A DNA stretch of 64,000 nt from Diploptera punctata (GCA_030220185.1 JASPKZ010007553.1:101001-165000), one strand, 5' to 3'; positions 30,200-41,959 are shown, counted from the stretch's first letter. The notes: generated by a model not told the origin, from the sequence alone. Made by a program: numbers and translations.

Positions 30200-30785
30200 G
30201 TCATGTCCCACTAAGGCTATAAGGGAGAGATTCAACTGAGATGAAGAGAGATTACTGCGAGATATTTGTAAATTGCTGCATCAGAATTTGGAAAGAGCAT
30301 TGATTTTACAAATGTAGATATAGAGCGTGTGTTCAGTTACATCTGTTGACAGTTAATTCCTGCAACAAACTGGTATGAAGTCACGATTTTAATTTGATGA
30401 AAAGCAATTCTACTGTGACTCTGTGTACAAGGGGAACGTATATGTTTACCTTTTCTTAGTGCAGTCCATAATTTTCCATTTGGCTGTTAATAACAAGCAT
30501 GAGCATATCAAAATAAAGAAAACAATTAAAAGGTTTTCCAATTAAGGAAAATTATATTCGCTAACACGTGTAACTAGTGGATAAAGGAAATAAACCTGCT
30601 TATCACTTATTAAGATTGTAAAACACACTAAAGCAACATTGTTTGTTAAATCTGTTCAAGATAAACTTTTCAAATTAATAAAAAGTAGTAATTACACCAT
30701 AAATGAACAGTAATGACTTAGTATCTGTCGCATAATTAAAATCGGTATTATTTATTACGTCTTCACTTGTTTTATGCGATGTTCA
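30200..30785. other. No feature recognised
   Basis: AT-rich interval with no credible gene. Confidence 0.35.
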
Positions 30786-30791
30786 TAATTA

Positions 30792-31341
30792 CACTGAGCA
30801 ACAAAAAAGAAACTTGTTTTTTTATCTCAGAAAGAAAAATATGTGATACTGATAGTATTTTTTCTCCTGAATTAAAATATGATATCGGTGTTTCTCCATC
30901 ACGCAAGATTTCCGAGATACATGAATTTGTAATTTCAAATACTTTAATATTTTCTACATTCAAAACTACACAATATTCGAACATTCGGACTCAATTAGAA
31001 AGTAAGAAATGACGATTTTCTGCTATATTTCGCCTATGGAGCATCCCTCTTGACGGTCCAACAATAATCGGCCAGCTTATTAGGATTCCATTTGCTTTGA
31101 TATCTCTTTTCCATAGCTGAAACCATTTGAGTTAGCTCATTTGGTTTTATTTTGCAATGGACAAATGCACGAAAAAACGTTTATTAAAAAAAAATATTAT
31201 TTAAGTCCATTAATTGAAATTGAAATAAAATAAACTGTGGGTGATGGAGAAATTCCGAATACATATTTGAAAACAAGATTAAAAAAACTGCATTAAGTAC
31301 AACTATTGGTACTCATGAGGCAAAAATCATGTTGAGCAGTG
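30792..31341 (-). mobile_element. MITE-1, inverted copy
   Basis: CACTGAGCAACA at the left, GTTGAGCAGTG at the right. The interior aligns inverted with 7932-8478 and 39374-39918 (AATGGAGAAATTCCG-type, CCTCTTGACGGTCCAACAAT). The best-preserved internal frame is not long enough to be a gene. Confidence 0.7.
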
Positions 31342-31349
31342 TAATTTAT

Positions 31350-31605
31350 ACGATAAGTTCCTAAAGGGTTAGCTTTTTTTTTTTTTTTTACCGTATGAAC
31401 ATTTTGAAAAAGATAATTTCGGCGAAATGATGTGACATACGTAGCTAAAACATGTTTCAAATACCTTACTTTGAGTACCAGCAATTAAAAAAATCTTCCT
31501 CGAATATGTACAAATAACAAATAATTTTATGTAACATTCGTTTTTGTGTGTAACTCGAGATAACCTCAATCGTGTGACAATTTGATAAAGAATTGTTGCA
31601 ATCTA
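31350..31605. other. No feature recognised; poly-T run at about 31374
   Basis: A run of about 16 T's at 31374-31389. Otherwise AT-rich without a frame. Confidence 0.35.
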
Positions 31606-32155
31606 ACTAACTCACTGGCACTATCGAACCCGTAGGTTCATGACCGAGCGGACATAAGATCTCCATACATCCCTATCCTGAACTAATATTTTCCAATCAG
31701 CCTCTATATAATCTACTTCCCTCAAATCGTGGATAATGTTATTCTCCCACCTCTTTCCTTGTCTACCAACTGAGCGTTTTGCCTCTGGTTTTGCTACAAA
31801 AAGCTTCCATGCAACTCTTTCATTCCCCATACGTGCCACATGCCCTGCCTATCGCAGTCCACGAAACTTAACTGTTATTATTTCTGAGTTCCTATACCGG
31901 GTATATATATATCATGTAGTTGACTATTAAATGGTTTTCTCCATTCACCTGTCTGTTCATATATGTTTGGCCCAAAAAAAAATCGTAAGAACGTTATTCC
32001 CATATACTCGTAATTTCCTTTCCTCCCTTAAAGTAAGAGTCCATGTTTCGCTACATATAATATAACTGGGAGCATAATTGTTTTATATACTTTCAATTTA
32101 ACGATTTTGAAAGGAGTTGGGACGACAAGAGTCTCTCTAATGCATAATAGAGAAA
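31605..32155 (-). pseudogene. RTE1 LINE 3' end, decayed
   Basis: The frame 31621-31839 reads MARMGNERVAWKLFVAKPEA, RWENNIIHDLREVDYIEADW. Upstream (31920-32150) is the VFEN..RK..GPN segment with frame changes. The tail reads ACTAACTAACTC at 31603. Confidence 0.8.
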
Positions 32156-32157
32156 AG

Positions 32158-32320
32158 ATGTAGATAGATAGATAGGTAGATAGATTAAGCTCGATAGATT
32201 CGAAATAGATTGATTTAGCCTGGTGGAGTTAGAAACGGCCATGTGGCCTTCTCTTCCTCTTTCACTCTCACCAGGACAAAACATATGTTACATATCAATA
32301 CTACAACCACATTCCAAGAA
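32158..32320 (-). mobile_element. CR1-like LINE 3' UTR with (TATC)n tail
   Basis: The minus strand has CCTGGTGAGAGTGAAAGAGG, AAGGCCACATGGCCGTTTC and TAACTCCACCAGGC, then a TATC array at 32160-32186. The same 3' UTR type as at 28530 but with a different tail unit. Confidence 0.6.
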
Positions 32321-32349
32321 TATGGCATACTCACACGTATTAATTATCA

Positions 32350-32815
32350 TCATTAATGCCACGAGTGATTTCCAAATTATCGATAAATTCACGACCTCAC
32401 GACGAAGTGAGGAGTGAATTTCTCTAGAGATTTTGGACATCAAGAGTGGCATTTGTTAGGACTAGTTAAGCGAATAAAATGAAGCTGTTTCCTACGCCAC
32501 AATCATTATTTAACTATAGTTATTTTAAAGATATTTATATATTTAATTGTAAAACACGGGCGATGTTTGAAAACAAATGAGAACCGATAAGGTACGCTCT
32601 ATACTTAGACACTTCTTCTTTTGTTTATCACTACGCAACCAGATCATACTATGTAGGGCCAAAGGACTGCAATATGGTAAGGAGGAGCTTTCTTTAATAT
32701 GGTAATTATAACACTGATAAATATTTGGTGAAACCACGACTCTGATTGGTTGTAAAACAGAAATCATTGAAACGTGATTGGTCATCGACTCCCATTTGGG
32801 GCATGAGTTAAATAG
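32350..32815 (+). mobile_element. MITE-2, internally deleted copy
   Basis: The left terminal hairpin is well preserved (AATGCCACGAGTGATTTCCA ... AAGAGTGGCATTTG). The middle is shortened, joining GGACTGCAATATGGTAAGGA to GGAGCTTTCTTTAAT. The right end GGCATGAGTTAAATAGTC is intact. Confidence 0.7.
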
Positions 32816-32824
32816 TCTGTCAAA

Positions 32825-33090
32825 TTGATTAATAATGAAAAGAATGTCTAATAATACAATAAAATTAAATACAATTAAAATTAAATTAACGATAGAACGA
32901 ATACAGAAAGGAATAACAGCTCGAATCTACTATACATAAAAAAAGATAAGAAAGAAAAAATACAAAGAAAGTAATAAACTGTAATGCATTAATCTATCGG
33001 TTATTATACAAGGCATTAGGTAAATATATTAACAAATCTTAAAACTATTTTTATTAATTAATGAAAAAAACAAATTATTAATTTTTAAAA
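32825..33090. other. No feature recognised
   Basis: Very AT-rich (A-runs). It could be the 3' UTR of the LINE that follows on the minus strand. Confidence 0.35.
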
Positions 33091-33093
33091 AGT

Positions 33094-33640
33094 TTATGTT
33101 AATAATTTTATTTTCAATGTGTTTATGAAAGATGGTAAAGTTTGGCAGTCTCTGACATAGGGTGGAAGTGAATTCCATGTTCTAGCAAGAGAAATTGTAA
33201 AAGATTTCGAATAATAGGTAGTGTGATGAGGAGGGATATAAAGGACACTGTTCTCAAGGGATCGGTGTATCAGAGAGTCTAGTGAAGCGGTGTGATAAAT
33301 AATAAGGTAATTATGTGTATAATATTTTATAGAAAAGGCAGAGGGAATGGACGGTTCTACGATCTTGTAGACAAAGCCATGACAATTGTTCCAGGAATAG
33401 CATGCATTTCCAGAATTGAGCCTATGTTTAATTTCTTTGTACATCTCATTCCTATTTGTGTTTATTGTTCCTAGGTATTTGAATTCAGCCACTTGAAAGA
33501 ATGAATTGGCATATTGCTGTAAATTCCAATCAGTATTTACTGTTTTGAAGGTGAGAGTATTCACTTGTTTTTTCAACAAGCTATTAAATGCGATGTTTGC
33601 ACAAGTATTATATAGTTTGAAGCTGATATCTTATTCTCGC
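33094..33640 (-). pseudogene. CR1-like LINE C-terminus carrying an RTE1 fragment
   Basis: The minus-strand end reads LIIYHTASLDSLIHRSLENS, FTISLARTWNSLPPYVRDC and a stop at about 33094, the CR1-like C-terminal signature. Inside, 33385-33500 is RTE1 text (FKYLGTINTNRNEMYKEI, LNSGNACYSW), giving a chimeric 161-codon frame that is not a real protein. Confidence 0.7.
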
Positions 33641-33644
33641 TGTC

Positions 33645-34018
33645 GTGAGATGTAATCTCTGGCACCCAGCGGATCCTTCTCACTGACACAACGGCCGTAA
33701 ACCAACCGTTAATATCGGGCTCAGAGTTCAATGTTTCCATTCTATTTTTTTTCCCCTCAACTTATTTCTTTAATGGAATTTCTTCAGTGATGCCATATTT
33801 TCATTTTATGTGCGTTCTTTCTACGCGGATTCTACAACTGTTATTCTGCTTGGTTCGGTATTTCGGTTACAAAAAAAAGCTGTTATTCCTTTGAAGACAA
33901 ACTCATATTTTATTAGGGTACCCTTCCTTTACCTTTTATTTGTTTGTTTATTTAATAACTTAATTTTAACATTAACAAGAGACTGTTTAACACTGCAAAT
34001 TTCTATAAGATACTCTAC
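33645..34018. other. No feature recognised
   Basis: The frame at 33810-34040 is random-like. A GC-richer patch (GGCACCCAGCGGATCCTTCTC) near 33660 is unassigned. Confidence 0.35.
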
Positions 34019-34019
34019 T

Positions 34020-34477
34020 ATACAGAGTGTTTCAGAATAAGTATTACAGACTTCTAGGGGTTGTAGAGGGGATTTAATAGATAGAGTTTTGATAAGGAAC
34101 CCATGTCCAGATTTGAGAAGTTATCCTCTTACCACAATATTGACACTAGGTCACAAGATAGCAGTCTGCTAACAATTCCTCTTCATAGCACTTCCTCCTA
34201 TTCTACTTCCTTCACAGTAGCCTCTGCCCGCTCCTGGAATCTCCTTCCTCAAGATATCAGGGGTTGCCGCACACTTGGTACCTTTAAGTCACGCTTATAC
34301 AGTTACCTGTTGTCTAATAATTAATTTTTCTCTATTTATTTAATTTTATACTGTGTCATTAATTTTTTCCTCTTTTTTATATATCTTGTACATATTATAT
34401 ATTTAATTCGTTAAAATTTAGAGTAAATCAAAATACATTATACATATTAATTGTATTGTATTCATAACTTGTAATCG

Positions 34478-34525
<48 letters not shown>

Positions 34526-34629
34526 GTAATTTAGATTTAAGACTATTTTTTGTTGTTTGTATTTTTTTTAAACCTGGTTGAGTGGTAGACAAGGCCTTAA
34601 GGCCTTAACTCTGCCAGGTAAAATAAAGC

Positions 34630-34716
<87 letters not shown>

Positions 34717-35206
34717 GTCCGGAAACATATCATTTCGATGTAAAATAATTTGAAGATCGAAACACAATGGGCTGATATCGTGTGTCTTGAGTTTCAGAAT
34801 AAGTATTACAGACTTCTAGGGGTTGTACTGCACCTGTCGAGTCGGAGGAAGATCTCCTTGTACGAATTCTGGCGGCAGCAGAAATTATTGAGCACACACC
34901 AGGTCTTGTGGGGCGTGTGTATGAAAACATGTGTCGCAGGTAGGCCTACACTTTGTGCAACGAACAACATGGTCCCCACGTAGAACCGCACTTGCAGTAC
35001 AGGCCCTAGAAATCTGTAATACTTAATTCTGAAGCACAAGATACACGATATCAGCCCATTGTGTTGTTTCGATCTTCAAATTATTTTACATCAAAATGGT
35101 ACGTTTCCGGACATGGGTTCCGTATCAAAACTTTGTCTACTAAGTCCCCTCTACAACCGCTAGAAGTCTGTAATGCTTATTCTGAAACACCCTGTACCCT
35201 AAACCA
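34020..35206. mobile_element. Composite fold-back mariner-like element, second copy
   Basis: TIRs CAGAGTGTTTCAGAATAAG and CTTATTCTGAAACACCCTG are flanked by TA. Arms of about 160 bp run through CCATGTCCGGAAACATATCA and AACACAATGGGCTGATATCG to an inner TIR pair (about 34795 and 35030). The inner unit encodes on the plus strand a transposase C-terminus (VESEEDLLVRILAAAEIIEH, PGLVGRVYENMCRR, then a stop, then PHVEPHL). A CR1-like LINE interrupts the left arm at 34109-34714. Confidence 0.75.
34109..34714 (+). pseudogene. CR1-like LINE C-terminus and 3' UTR, 6-bp TSD
   Basis: The frame 34103-34324 reads LSSYHNIDTRSQDSSLLTIP, TVASARSWNLLPQDIRGCR, FKSRLYSYLLSNN, stop. The UTR has a TA array (34481-34523) and the signature GGCCTTAACTCTGCCAGG, then a long (ATT)n tail (34631-34716). 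The TSD ATGTCC is at 34103-34108 and 34715-34720, exactly restoring CCATGTCCGGAAAC of the host element. Confidence 0.85.
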
Positions 35207-35421
35207 CCATAGGTCTTTATAAATTGTTATAGAGAATACATAACAATGCAATCTCCTAATTTCCGTTCCGACTCTTTGTAAATCTGCTAAATCCTGTTGT
35301 AATTAGGAATGACAAAGGTTTGCATTTATGTAAGAGATTATAATCGTTCTGTTTTTTTCCCGACCAGATGATGATCCAAATTTCTTAACTGACCTAACAT
35401 AGCTGATGCCAGTGGCCAATC

Positions 35422-36110
35422 TTCTTCTTCTTCTTCTTCTTCTTCTTGACTTCACGGTCTAGGCAAAATACCTATTCCGCCTCATAGTTGTTCTATCCAT
35501 CTTTTCACTGGCCTTCCTACATTCCTTGAACCTCTTGGCTTGTAGTTAAATGCTGCTCTTGGTAATCTTGTTACGTTCATTCTTTCTACATGTCTAAACC
35601 ATTTTTCTCTATATTCTTTGATTTTATCATTCAATGGATATATATTTAACTCTGTTCTTATATCTTTATTCTTTATTCAATCCATTCTTGTGCAGCCTTT
35701 TGTTCTCCTAAGGAAGTTCATTTCTACGCTTTGTATTGTCTTTGTAATTTTTTGGTCATTACCCAAGTTTCACTCCCTTAAAGTAATGCAGGAAATGCCA
35801 TTGTTTTATAAAACTTCAATCTAGTATCTCTTCTTGTTTTGTTCTTTAATGTTCTACGTATAGTTCCACATAGGCCTATCATTTGCAATCTTGATAGTTT
35901 CACATTTACGCATCTTTCAGTTTTTGTGTTTATAGTAAAATTACAACATAAATATTTAAAATTTGTTACTTGTTCCAGAGGTTTATTGTCTATTGTGATT
36001 TCTCATCTTATATGTTCACTTCCCCAAAATGCCATTATTTTCGTTTTTTCCTTCGATATTTTAAAATTATATTCTTGGCATAACTGATTTAATTGATGTA
36101 AGTGTACTGC
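35422..36110 (-). pseudogene. RTE3 LINE C-terminal part with (GAA)n tail
   Basis: It is closely related to the insertion at 3051-3507 (shared TTGGTAATCTTGTTACGTTC, AACCATTTTTCTCTATATTC) but about 230 bp longer. The tail is read as CTT repeats at 35422-35449. Minus-strand coding includes YFGEVNI-type thumb pieces with several shifts (35690-36080). Confidence 0.75.
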
Positions 36111-36114
36111 AGAT

Positions 36115-37122
36115 TATTTTGATTTTCGTGTGCTAGTATATGTAGTAATATTGTAGACACGTCCATGTGTATTTATGAATATTCTTACGTGCGAATATTG
36201 GCCCCCATAAAATGATATTATTTGTAGAGGTTACTATTTTTAATTCTTCTAATTTCAATATCTTTTTAAGGGATATTTAAGAAATCTCGCAGTAAAAGTG
36301 TAAAAAATCTTCCCAAAATAGATTGTAATTTTATTATTACATAGGCCTAGGCCCAACAGTTCTGAAAAGTTGTTAGATTTTTCTATTGGATAGTAATTGT
36401 GTAAAAAAGGGGCGTTTAAAAAACCAATTAACTGTAGTCATTGATTTGGACATTATTATGCTTTCAGTATAAAGTTTATTGTAAGCTTGACTAGAAATTA
36501 TATTTTTTTTATCAGTTAAAGTGTATGTTTAAATAGTACATTACGATGCGAGGCTGGGAAGTGGTTTTTACAAAATTGAGGAAATGTTTAAAAACCCAGC
36601 GAGGCTTTTAATTTCCGAGATCCTGTAAAACACTTCACAAATGTGCGTTGTACATTATTTTTTTGCGCGATGGTGTTTTCAAAATAAAAAATAATTGTAA
36701 AATAATAACATCTTTGTTGAAATATTTGCATCCATTATAAACAACTGACTAACGTTAACAGTGTGGGCGTTGTTTATTAATTGAGACTACAGCAGGTCAT
36801 GACACCAATCAGTAATAAAATGGCGGCAAGTACGTATTTATTGTTTTATATTGTTTCAATTATAGTTCAGTTCATTTAAAATGCAGTGATATGTTTCATA
36901 TAATGTAGGCATATATTAACACTACCTTTCGTATAAATTTTTGTATATACATTGTACGTAGTATACATAAAGGGCAGAGGTTTTACTTCCCACGCGTGAT
37001 TTACAATACGTAATATTACAGTGTAGTTATTTAGGTTGGCAACCCCGAAATGTAGGAAGTTAAACTTTGAATCATTGTCGTCATTGCTGTAAGAACGACA
37101 AAACGCACTATCGCGCAAAAAG
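36115..37122. other. No feature recognised
   Basis: AT-rich. 36540-36600 contains an imperfect palindrome (AGGCTGGGAAGTGGTTTTTAC against GTAAAACACTTCACA). No credible gene. Confidence 0.35.
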
Positions 37123-37134
37123 TGTATTTGGAGT

Positions 37135-37335
37135 GATGATCTTGAAGAAGATTTCCGGGCTGTAGGCCGAGGTCTCGAGGCTTGAAGTTCCCCGACGTTT
37201 CGCCCTTGAGGATGCCAGACGCAGTCTCTGGCGAAACGTCCGGGAACTTCAAGCCTCGAGACCACAGCCTACGGTCCGGAAATCTTCTTCAAGATCATCA
37301 TAGCAATTCCGCCCCTGAAAGCCTTAGTCAATACA
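37135..37335. mobile_element. Fold-back element FB1, 12-bp TSD
   Basis: The arms GAAGAAGATTTCCGGGCTGT and ACGGTCCGGAAATCTTCTTC face each other with almost no centre, because the left arm stops at GACGTTTCGCCC. The right arm has the complete core (TTGAGGA, T, GCCAGA/TCTGGC, GAAACGTC; 37205-37240). The right terminus is CCTGAAAGCCTTAGTCAATAC. The TSD TGTATTTGGAGT is at 37123-37134 and 37336-37347. Confidence 0.9.
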
Positions 37336-37458
37336 TGTATTTGGAGTATTTTAAATCATATGTTATCCTTCATATGTTACCTTATTTTGTGATGAAATTA
37401 AATTTTGCATTTTTAAAGAGAATTCTCGTATTTTTACATTATTCAAATTTTTCTTAAG

Positions 37459-38171
37459 TAATGCCACGAATGATTTCCAAATTTCGTGAGGAGTTTATCT
37501 AGAGAAGTTGGAAATCAAGAGTGGCATTTGTTAGGACTATTTAACGAATAAAATTAAGCTGTTTACTAACAAACCATTATTTAAATATAGTTATTTTAAA
37601 ATATTTATATATTTAATGTAAACGGCGATGTTTGAAAACAAATGAGAAACGATTGGTACGCTTCATTTGCTTCTTTTGTTCATGACTGCAACCAGATCAT
37701 ACTACTTATTGCCTAAGGAACGCAATATTGTAAGAATGCACTCTAGTGGAGAAAAAATGAAACACATCAAACTGTATATTAATTAATTTCTGATGTCCTA
37801 TGACAATTATATTTTTCTGGAATGTTATTACCTGGGAAAAAATACATTTAAGAAAGTGCAAACAGTGGTTTCTTTTTTGGTGATATAATCAATTGCTACA
37901 AATGTTTTTATATTACTACTCCCGCATGCGCTACGTGTTGACATTCATGCACTATATATACAATCTGGTAGCCGTATTTCTTAGAGAGTCAGTCACTGCA
38001 AAATAATGCTATGACCTATTCAGAATGTTAAAAAGGAGGTGCTTTCTTTATTATGATAAACTTTAGTTGGTAAATTCTAGGCGAAACACGACTGTGATTG
38101 GATGTAAATAAAAAATGATTGAAATGTGTTTGGTCATTGACTCCCATTTGGAGCATGAGTTAAATAGTCTC
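37459..38171 (+). mobile_element. MITE-2, most complete copy, about 713 bp
   Basis: It begins TAATGCCACGAATGATTTCC and forms a terminal hairpin with GGAAATCAAGAGTGGCATTT. The inner TIRs are GACTATTTAAC (37531) and GTTAAATAGTC (38171). The interior carries CCAATCACAGTCGTGTTTCG-type blocks shared inverted with 19130-19885. No transposase. Confidence 0.75.
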
Positions 38172-38179
38172 TATAATTA

Positions 38180-38515
38180 AATATTGCTTATTGAATTGTC
38201 CCAGGTTTATAAAAACAAATCACAGTAATTGTAGCCCTCAGAAGTTATGTATATCTCTCACTAAAATATAAAACCATATAAACTATAGCCTACTTCTACA
38301 GTTTTCATGTTTGAGTAATGAAACATTTTAGACGAATTTAATTTGATAAAATATGACAATATTTCCATCATTTTGCAGTATTTTTATAACTTTTTGACAT
38401 ACTTTTATTAGGTCTATTTTAGCACGTATAAGAATATACATTCGTGTGTGTGTATATATATAGTCTATTATATATATATATATATATATAGACTATATAT
38501 ATAAGTCTGTGTGGT
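38180..38515. other. No gene; TA palindrome at 38455-38505
   Basis: GTATATATATAGTCTATTATATAT is followed by ATAGACTATATATATA, a short self-complementary stretch. Nothing else recognised. Confidence 0.4.
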
Positions 38516-38520
38516 ATTTC

Positions 38521-39130
38521 ATGTATCTAGAAACAATAATTACAAATAGGAATGAGATGCACAAAGAAATTGAACATAGGCTCAATTCTGGAAATTCGTG
38601 CTATTATGCATTACAGGGACTGTCGTCCAATTCCTTTCAAAAAAAGGTTAAACTGAAAATATAATCAAATTATTCTCTCAGTTATATTATATGGATACGA
38701 AACATGGACTCTTACTTTAAGGAAGAACAGGAGATTACGAGTATTTGAGAATAAAGTTCTTAGGAAAAATTTTGGACCAAAGAGAATTGAACAGATAGGT
38801 GAATGGAGAAGACTTACATAACAGTGAACTACATGGTCTTTATAGGAAGCCAGATATACTAAGAACAGTCAAGTTTCGTAGACTGCGATGGGCAGGAAAT
38901 GTGGCATGAATGGGGAATGAAAGACGTAGATGGAAGCTTCTTGTAGGAAAACCAGAGGGAAACACTCAGTTGGTAGACCAAGAATGAATTGGGAGAATAA
39001 CATTAACTATGATTTGAGGGAAGAATATTATACAGTGGATAATTGGAGAATATTAGCTCAGGATAAGGACATATGGAGAGCATATGTCTGCGCGGTCATG
39101 AACCTACTGGTTCGATAGTGACAGTGATTA
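38521..39130 (+). pseudogene. RTE1 LINE, thumb to 3' end
   Basis: It starts within the YLGTIITNRNEM segment (ETIITNRNEMHKEIEHRLNS) and ends at CGATAGTGACAGTGATTAG. The frame 38930-39118 has NWENNINYDLREEYYTVDN. Several single-base shifts. Confidence 0.85.
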
Positions 39131-39144
39131 GTCAGTATATATAG

Positions 39145-39350
<206 letters not shown>

Positions 39351-39373
39351 ATATAAGTAGCCTGTGTTAATAA

Positions 39374-39918
39374 CACTGGTCAACATGATTTTTGTGTCAT
39401 GAGTACCAATAGTTGTACTTAATGTAGTTTTTTATTGCGTTTTCAAATATGTATTCGGAATTTCTCCATCACCCACAGTTTGTTTTATTTCAGTTTCAAT
39501 TAATGGATTTAAATAATTATTTTTTAATAAACTTTTTTCGTCCATTTGTCCATTGTAAAATAAAACGGGGACCACTTTCATCTGGAGATTTCAGCTATGG
39601 AAAACAGATGTCAAGGCAAATGGAATCCTAATATGCTGGCCGATTATTGTTGGACCATCAAGAGGTATGTTCCACAGGCGAAATATAGCAGAAAATCGTC
39701 TTTTCTTACTATATAGGTGAGTCCCAATATTCGAATATTGTGTAGTTACGAATGCAGAAAATATTAAAGTGTTTGAAATTATAAATGCTTGTCCCTCGGA
39801 ATCGTTGCGGGATGGAGAAAAACCGATATCATATTTGAATTCAGGAGAAATAATACTATCAGAATCACATATTTTAATTTCTGAGACAAAAAACAAGTTG
39901 CTTTCTTCTTGCTCAGTG
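39374..39918 (+). mobile_element. MITE-1, about 545 bp
   Basis: CACTGGTCAACATGATTTTTG at the left, TTCTTGCTCAGTG at the right. Internal text matches 7932-8478, including CTAATATGCTGGCCGATTAT and CATATTTGAATTCAG. It sits directly after the GACA array. Confidence 0.75.
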
Positions 39919-39919
39919 T

Positions 39920-40205
39920 TACCTTAGATATAACGATTCATTAGCTTCGAATGTTAAATTATTAGGCTCTACTTAGGAATGATGCTAAATATATGCTTAA
40001 ATCATGACTTGGAAATTTGAACCATTTACATTATTAACTCTGTGTAATAGAGTAGGCCTTAAATCACCGTAGTAGACTTTAACGAGCTTAGCCTTATCTA
40101 ATTATCTCAAGCTTTGAATATGTATGTAAAATACATATACATATATTTATTTTTGTCTTACAAATTGTGTAGTTGAATTTATCTTTAGATTTTAATTCCT
40201 TCCTG
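39920..40205. other. No feature recognised
   Basis: AT-rich, no frame or repeat match. Confidence 0.35.

Positions 40206-40260
<55 letters not shown>
40206..40260. repeat. (TA)n microsatellite
   Basis: A TA array of about 55 bp immediately before the Helitron-like element. Confidence 0.95.
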
Positions 40261-40261
<1 letters not shown>

Positions 40262-40263
<2 letters not shown>

Positions 40264-40865
40264 TTCGTGTCACGTTGTTTGTCCGCTATGGAATCCTAAA
40301 CTACTGAACCGATTTTAATAAAATTTTGCACACTGTGTGCAGTTTGATCCAACTTGAGAGTTAGGGTAGTTTATAACTAAATTTATAGTCGCATTATTTT
40401 TTTATTGCAAATTATTTGATTATTATTTAACAAAGAGTCATAATTATTTGTGAGTTCCATACGGTTCTAAGAGATGGCGGTGTAAGGTAATTGGTTTATT
40501 ATTTAACAAAGAGAGATCCAGATGGCTAAGCTAAATTATCATCTTAGTGGTTTAATTCCATTTATATTTCTTCGTTTATATAGTTTAATTAAAACATTAC
40601 ATTTTCATTGTATAAATATTGAATTATTTTAATTATAAACTTATTTAAGGATTTAATAATCCTTTGCAACCACGAATTTCAATTGAATTACAAATATTGA
40701 TTATCTCATAATTTAAGTGCGTTCAGTGTTTATTTTATTTTATTTTCAATATTATTAAATTCGTGTGTAAGTATTAGTTTTAAGTAATCTGGCTGAAAGA
40801 CAGCAACTTAATTAAAAATTGTAACGTATACTTTAGCCACAGCGACGCGTGCCGGGACTTCTAGT
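40262..40865 (+). mobile_element. Helitron-like non-autonomous element
   Basis: The 5' part (TTGTTTGTCCGCTATGGAAT, CCTAAACTACTGAACCGATT) and the 3' terminus (CAGCGACGCGTGCCGGGACT then TCTAGT) have the look of insect Helitron ends: a 5' TTCGTGTC-type start, a short GC-rich hairpin-like 3' end and a terminal CTAG before T. No Rep/helicase coding. The assignment rests on end style, so it is tentative. Confidence 0.5.
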
Positions 40866-40879
40866 ATAACTTATATAAG

Positions 40880-41830
40880 ATACTAGCTAATACCCGGCGT
40901 GCGCTGCTACGCCTAAATAAATGAAAATTAATGTGCTTTATGTGTAGTTGAATAAGCAGAAGGAAAAATAATTATAAATTTATATTTTTTAGTTACTCCG
41001 TGCTGATTACCCGGCGTTGCCCGGAAATCTACTTATCCCGATCTACTCGACATAAATGAGCTGACATGCGAAAATTAATGTGTTTTATGTTTGGTTAAAT
41101 AAGTGTGAGGAAAAATTTATATGGTAATTATTTTTTAAATACCGCGTGCTGTTTACCTGGCGGTGTCCGGGAATGTTCATCCCGATCTTCTTGGCATAAA
41201 TGAGCTGAAAGACGAAAGTCGTTATTGTGAGTTATCCGTAAGAGAATACCCGCCATGTGCTACTATGCTTGCAGAGGAATCTACGTACTTGTCTCGATCT
41301 TCTTGGCATCAATGAAAGACAAAAATGGTTATTGTGAGTTATCCGTAAGAGAATACCCGCCATGTGCTACTATGCTTGCAGAGGAATCTACGTACTTGTC
41401 TCGATCTTCTTGGCATCAATGAAAGACAAAAATGGTTATTGTGAGTTATCCGTAAGAGAATACCCGCCATGTGCTACTATTCTTGAGGAAGAATTATACT
41501 TGTCTCGATCTTCTTGGCATCAATGAAAGACAAAATGGTTATTGTGAGTTATCCGTAAGAGAATACCCGCCATGTGCTACTATGCTTGCAGAGGAATCTA
41601 CGTACTTGTCTCGATCTTCTTGGCATCAATGAAAGACAAAAATGGTTATTGTGAGTTATCCGTAAGACATAAACATATCCTGTCGCGGAGTTTTTTGTAG
41701 AGCTTATTTGATATATTCAATTCTGTGTACATTAATTTTGTGTAGGCCTATTTGTTATGGTTTAGGCAGCGTAAGCCATTTAAACGTCCAAAGAGTTGCT
41801 TTTTTTCACGTTTTCCACAACAAAGGACGA
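40880..41830 (+). repeat. CCCGGCGTTGCCCGG-type repeat with four 107-bp tandem units
   Basis: After TACTAGCTAATACCCGGCGTG the sequence repeats diverged units (about 40885, 41005, 41150). From 41241 there are then four near-identical units of 107, 107, 103 and about 107 bp (AGAGAATACCCGCCATGTGC, TCTCGATCTTCTTGGCATCA, ATGGTTATTGTGAGTTATCC). The unit boundaries are at 41241, 41348, 41455 and 41558. The 3' part to 41830 matches, inverted, 43620-43800. No protein. Confidence 0.8.
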
Positions 41831-41959
41831 TTTTTAAGGGTATAGGAGTTGAGTATCACAACTCTCTTATAGCCTATGTTCATCCCGGGAATCTCCTAAA
41901 CATTTTGCAAACAGCCCATCACAATCGGACCAAAGGTATGGCCGCGCATAAAGTACGAA

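Noticed and set aside
33094..33579. 161-codon minus-strand frame as a gene
   Set aside because: It is a fusion of an RTE1 scrap and a CR1-like C-terminus, open by chance.
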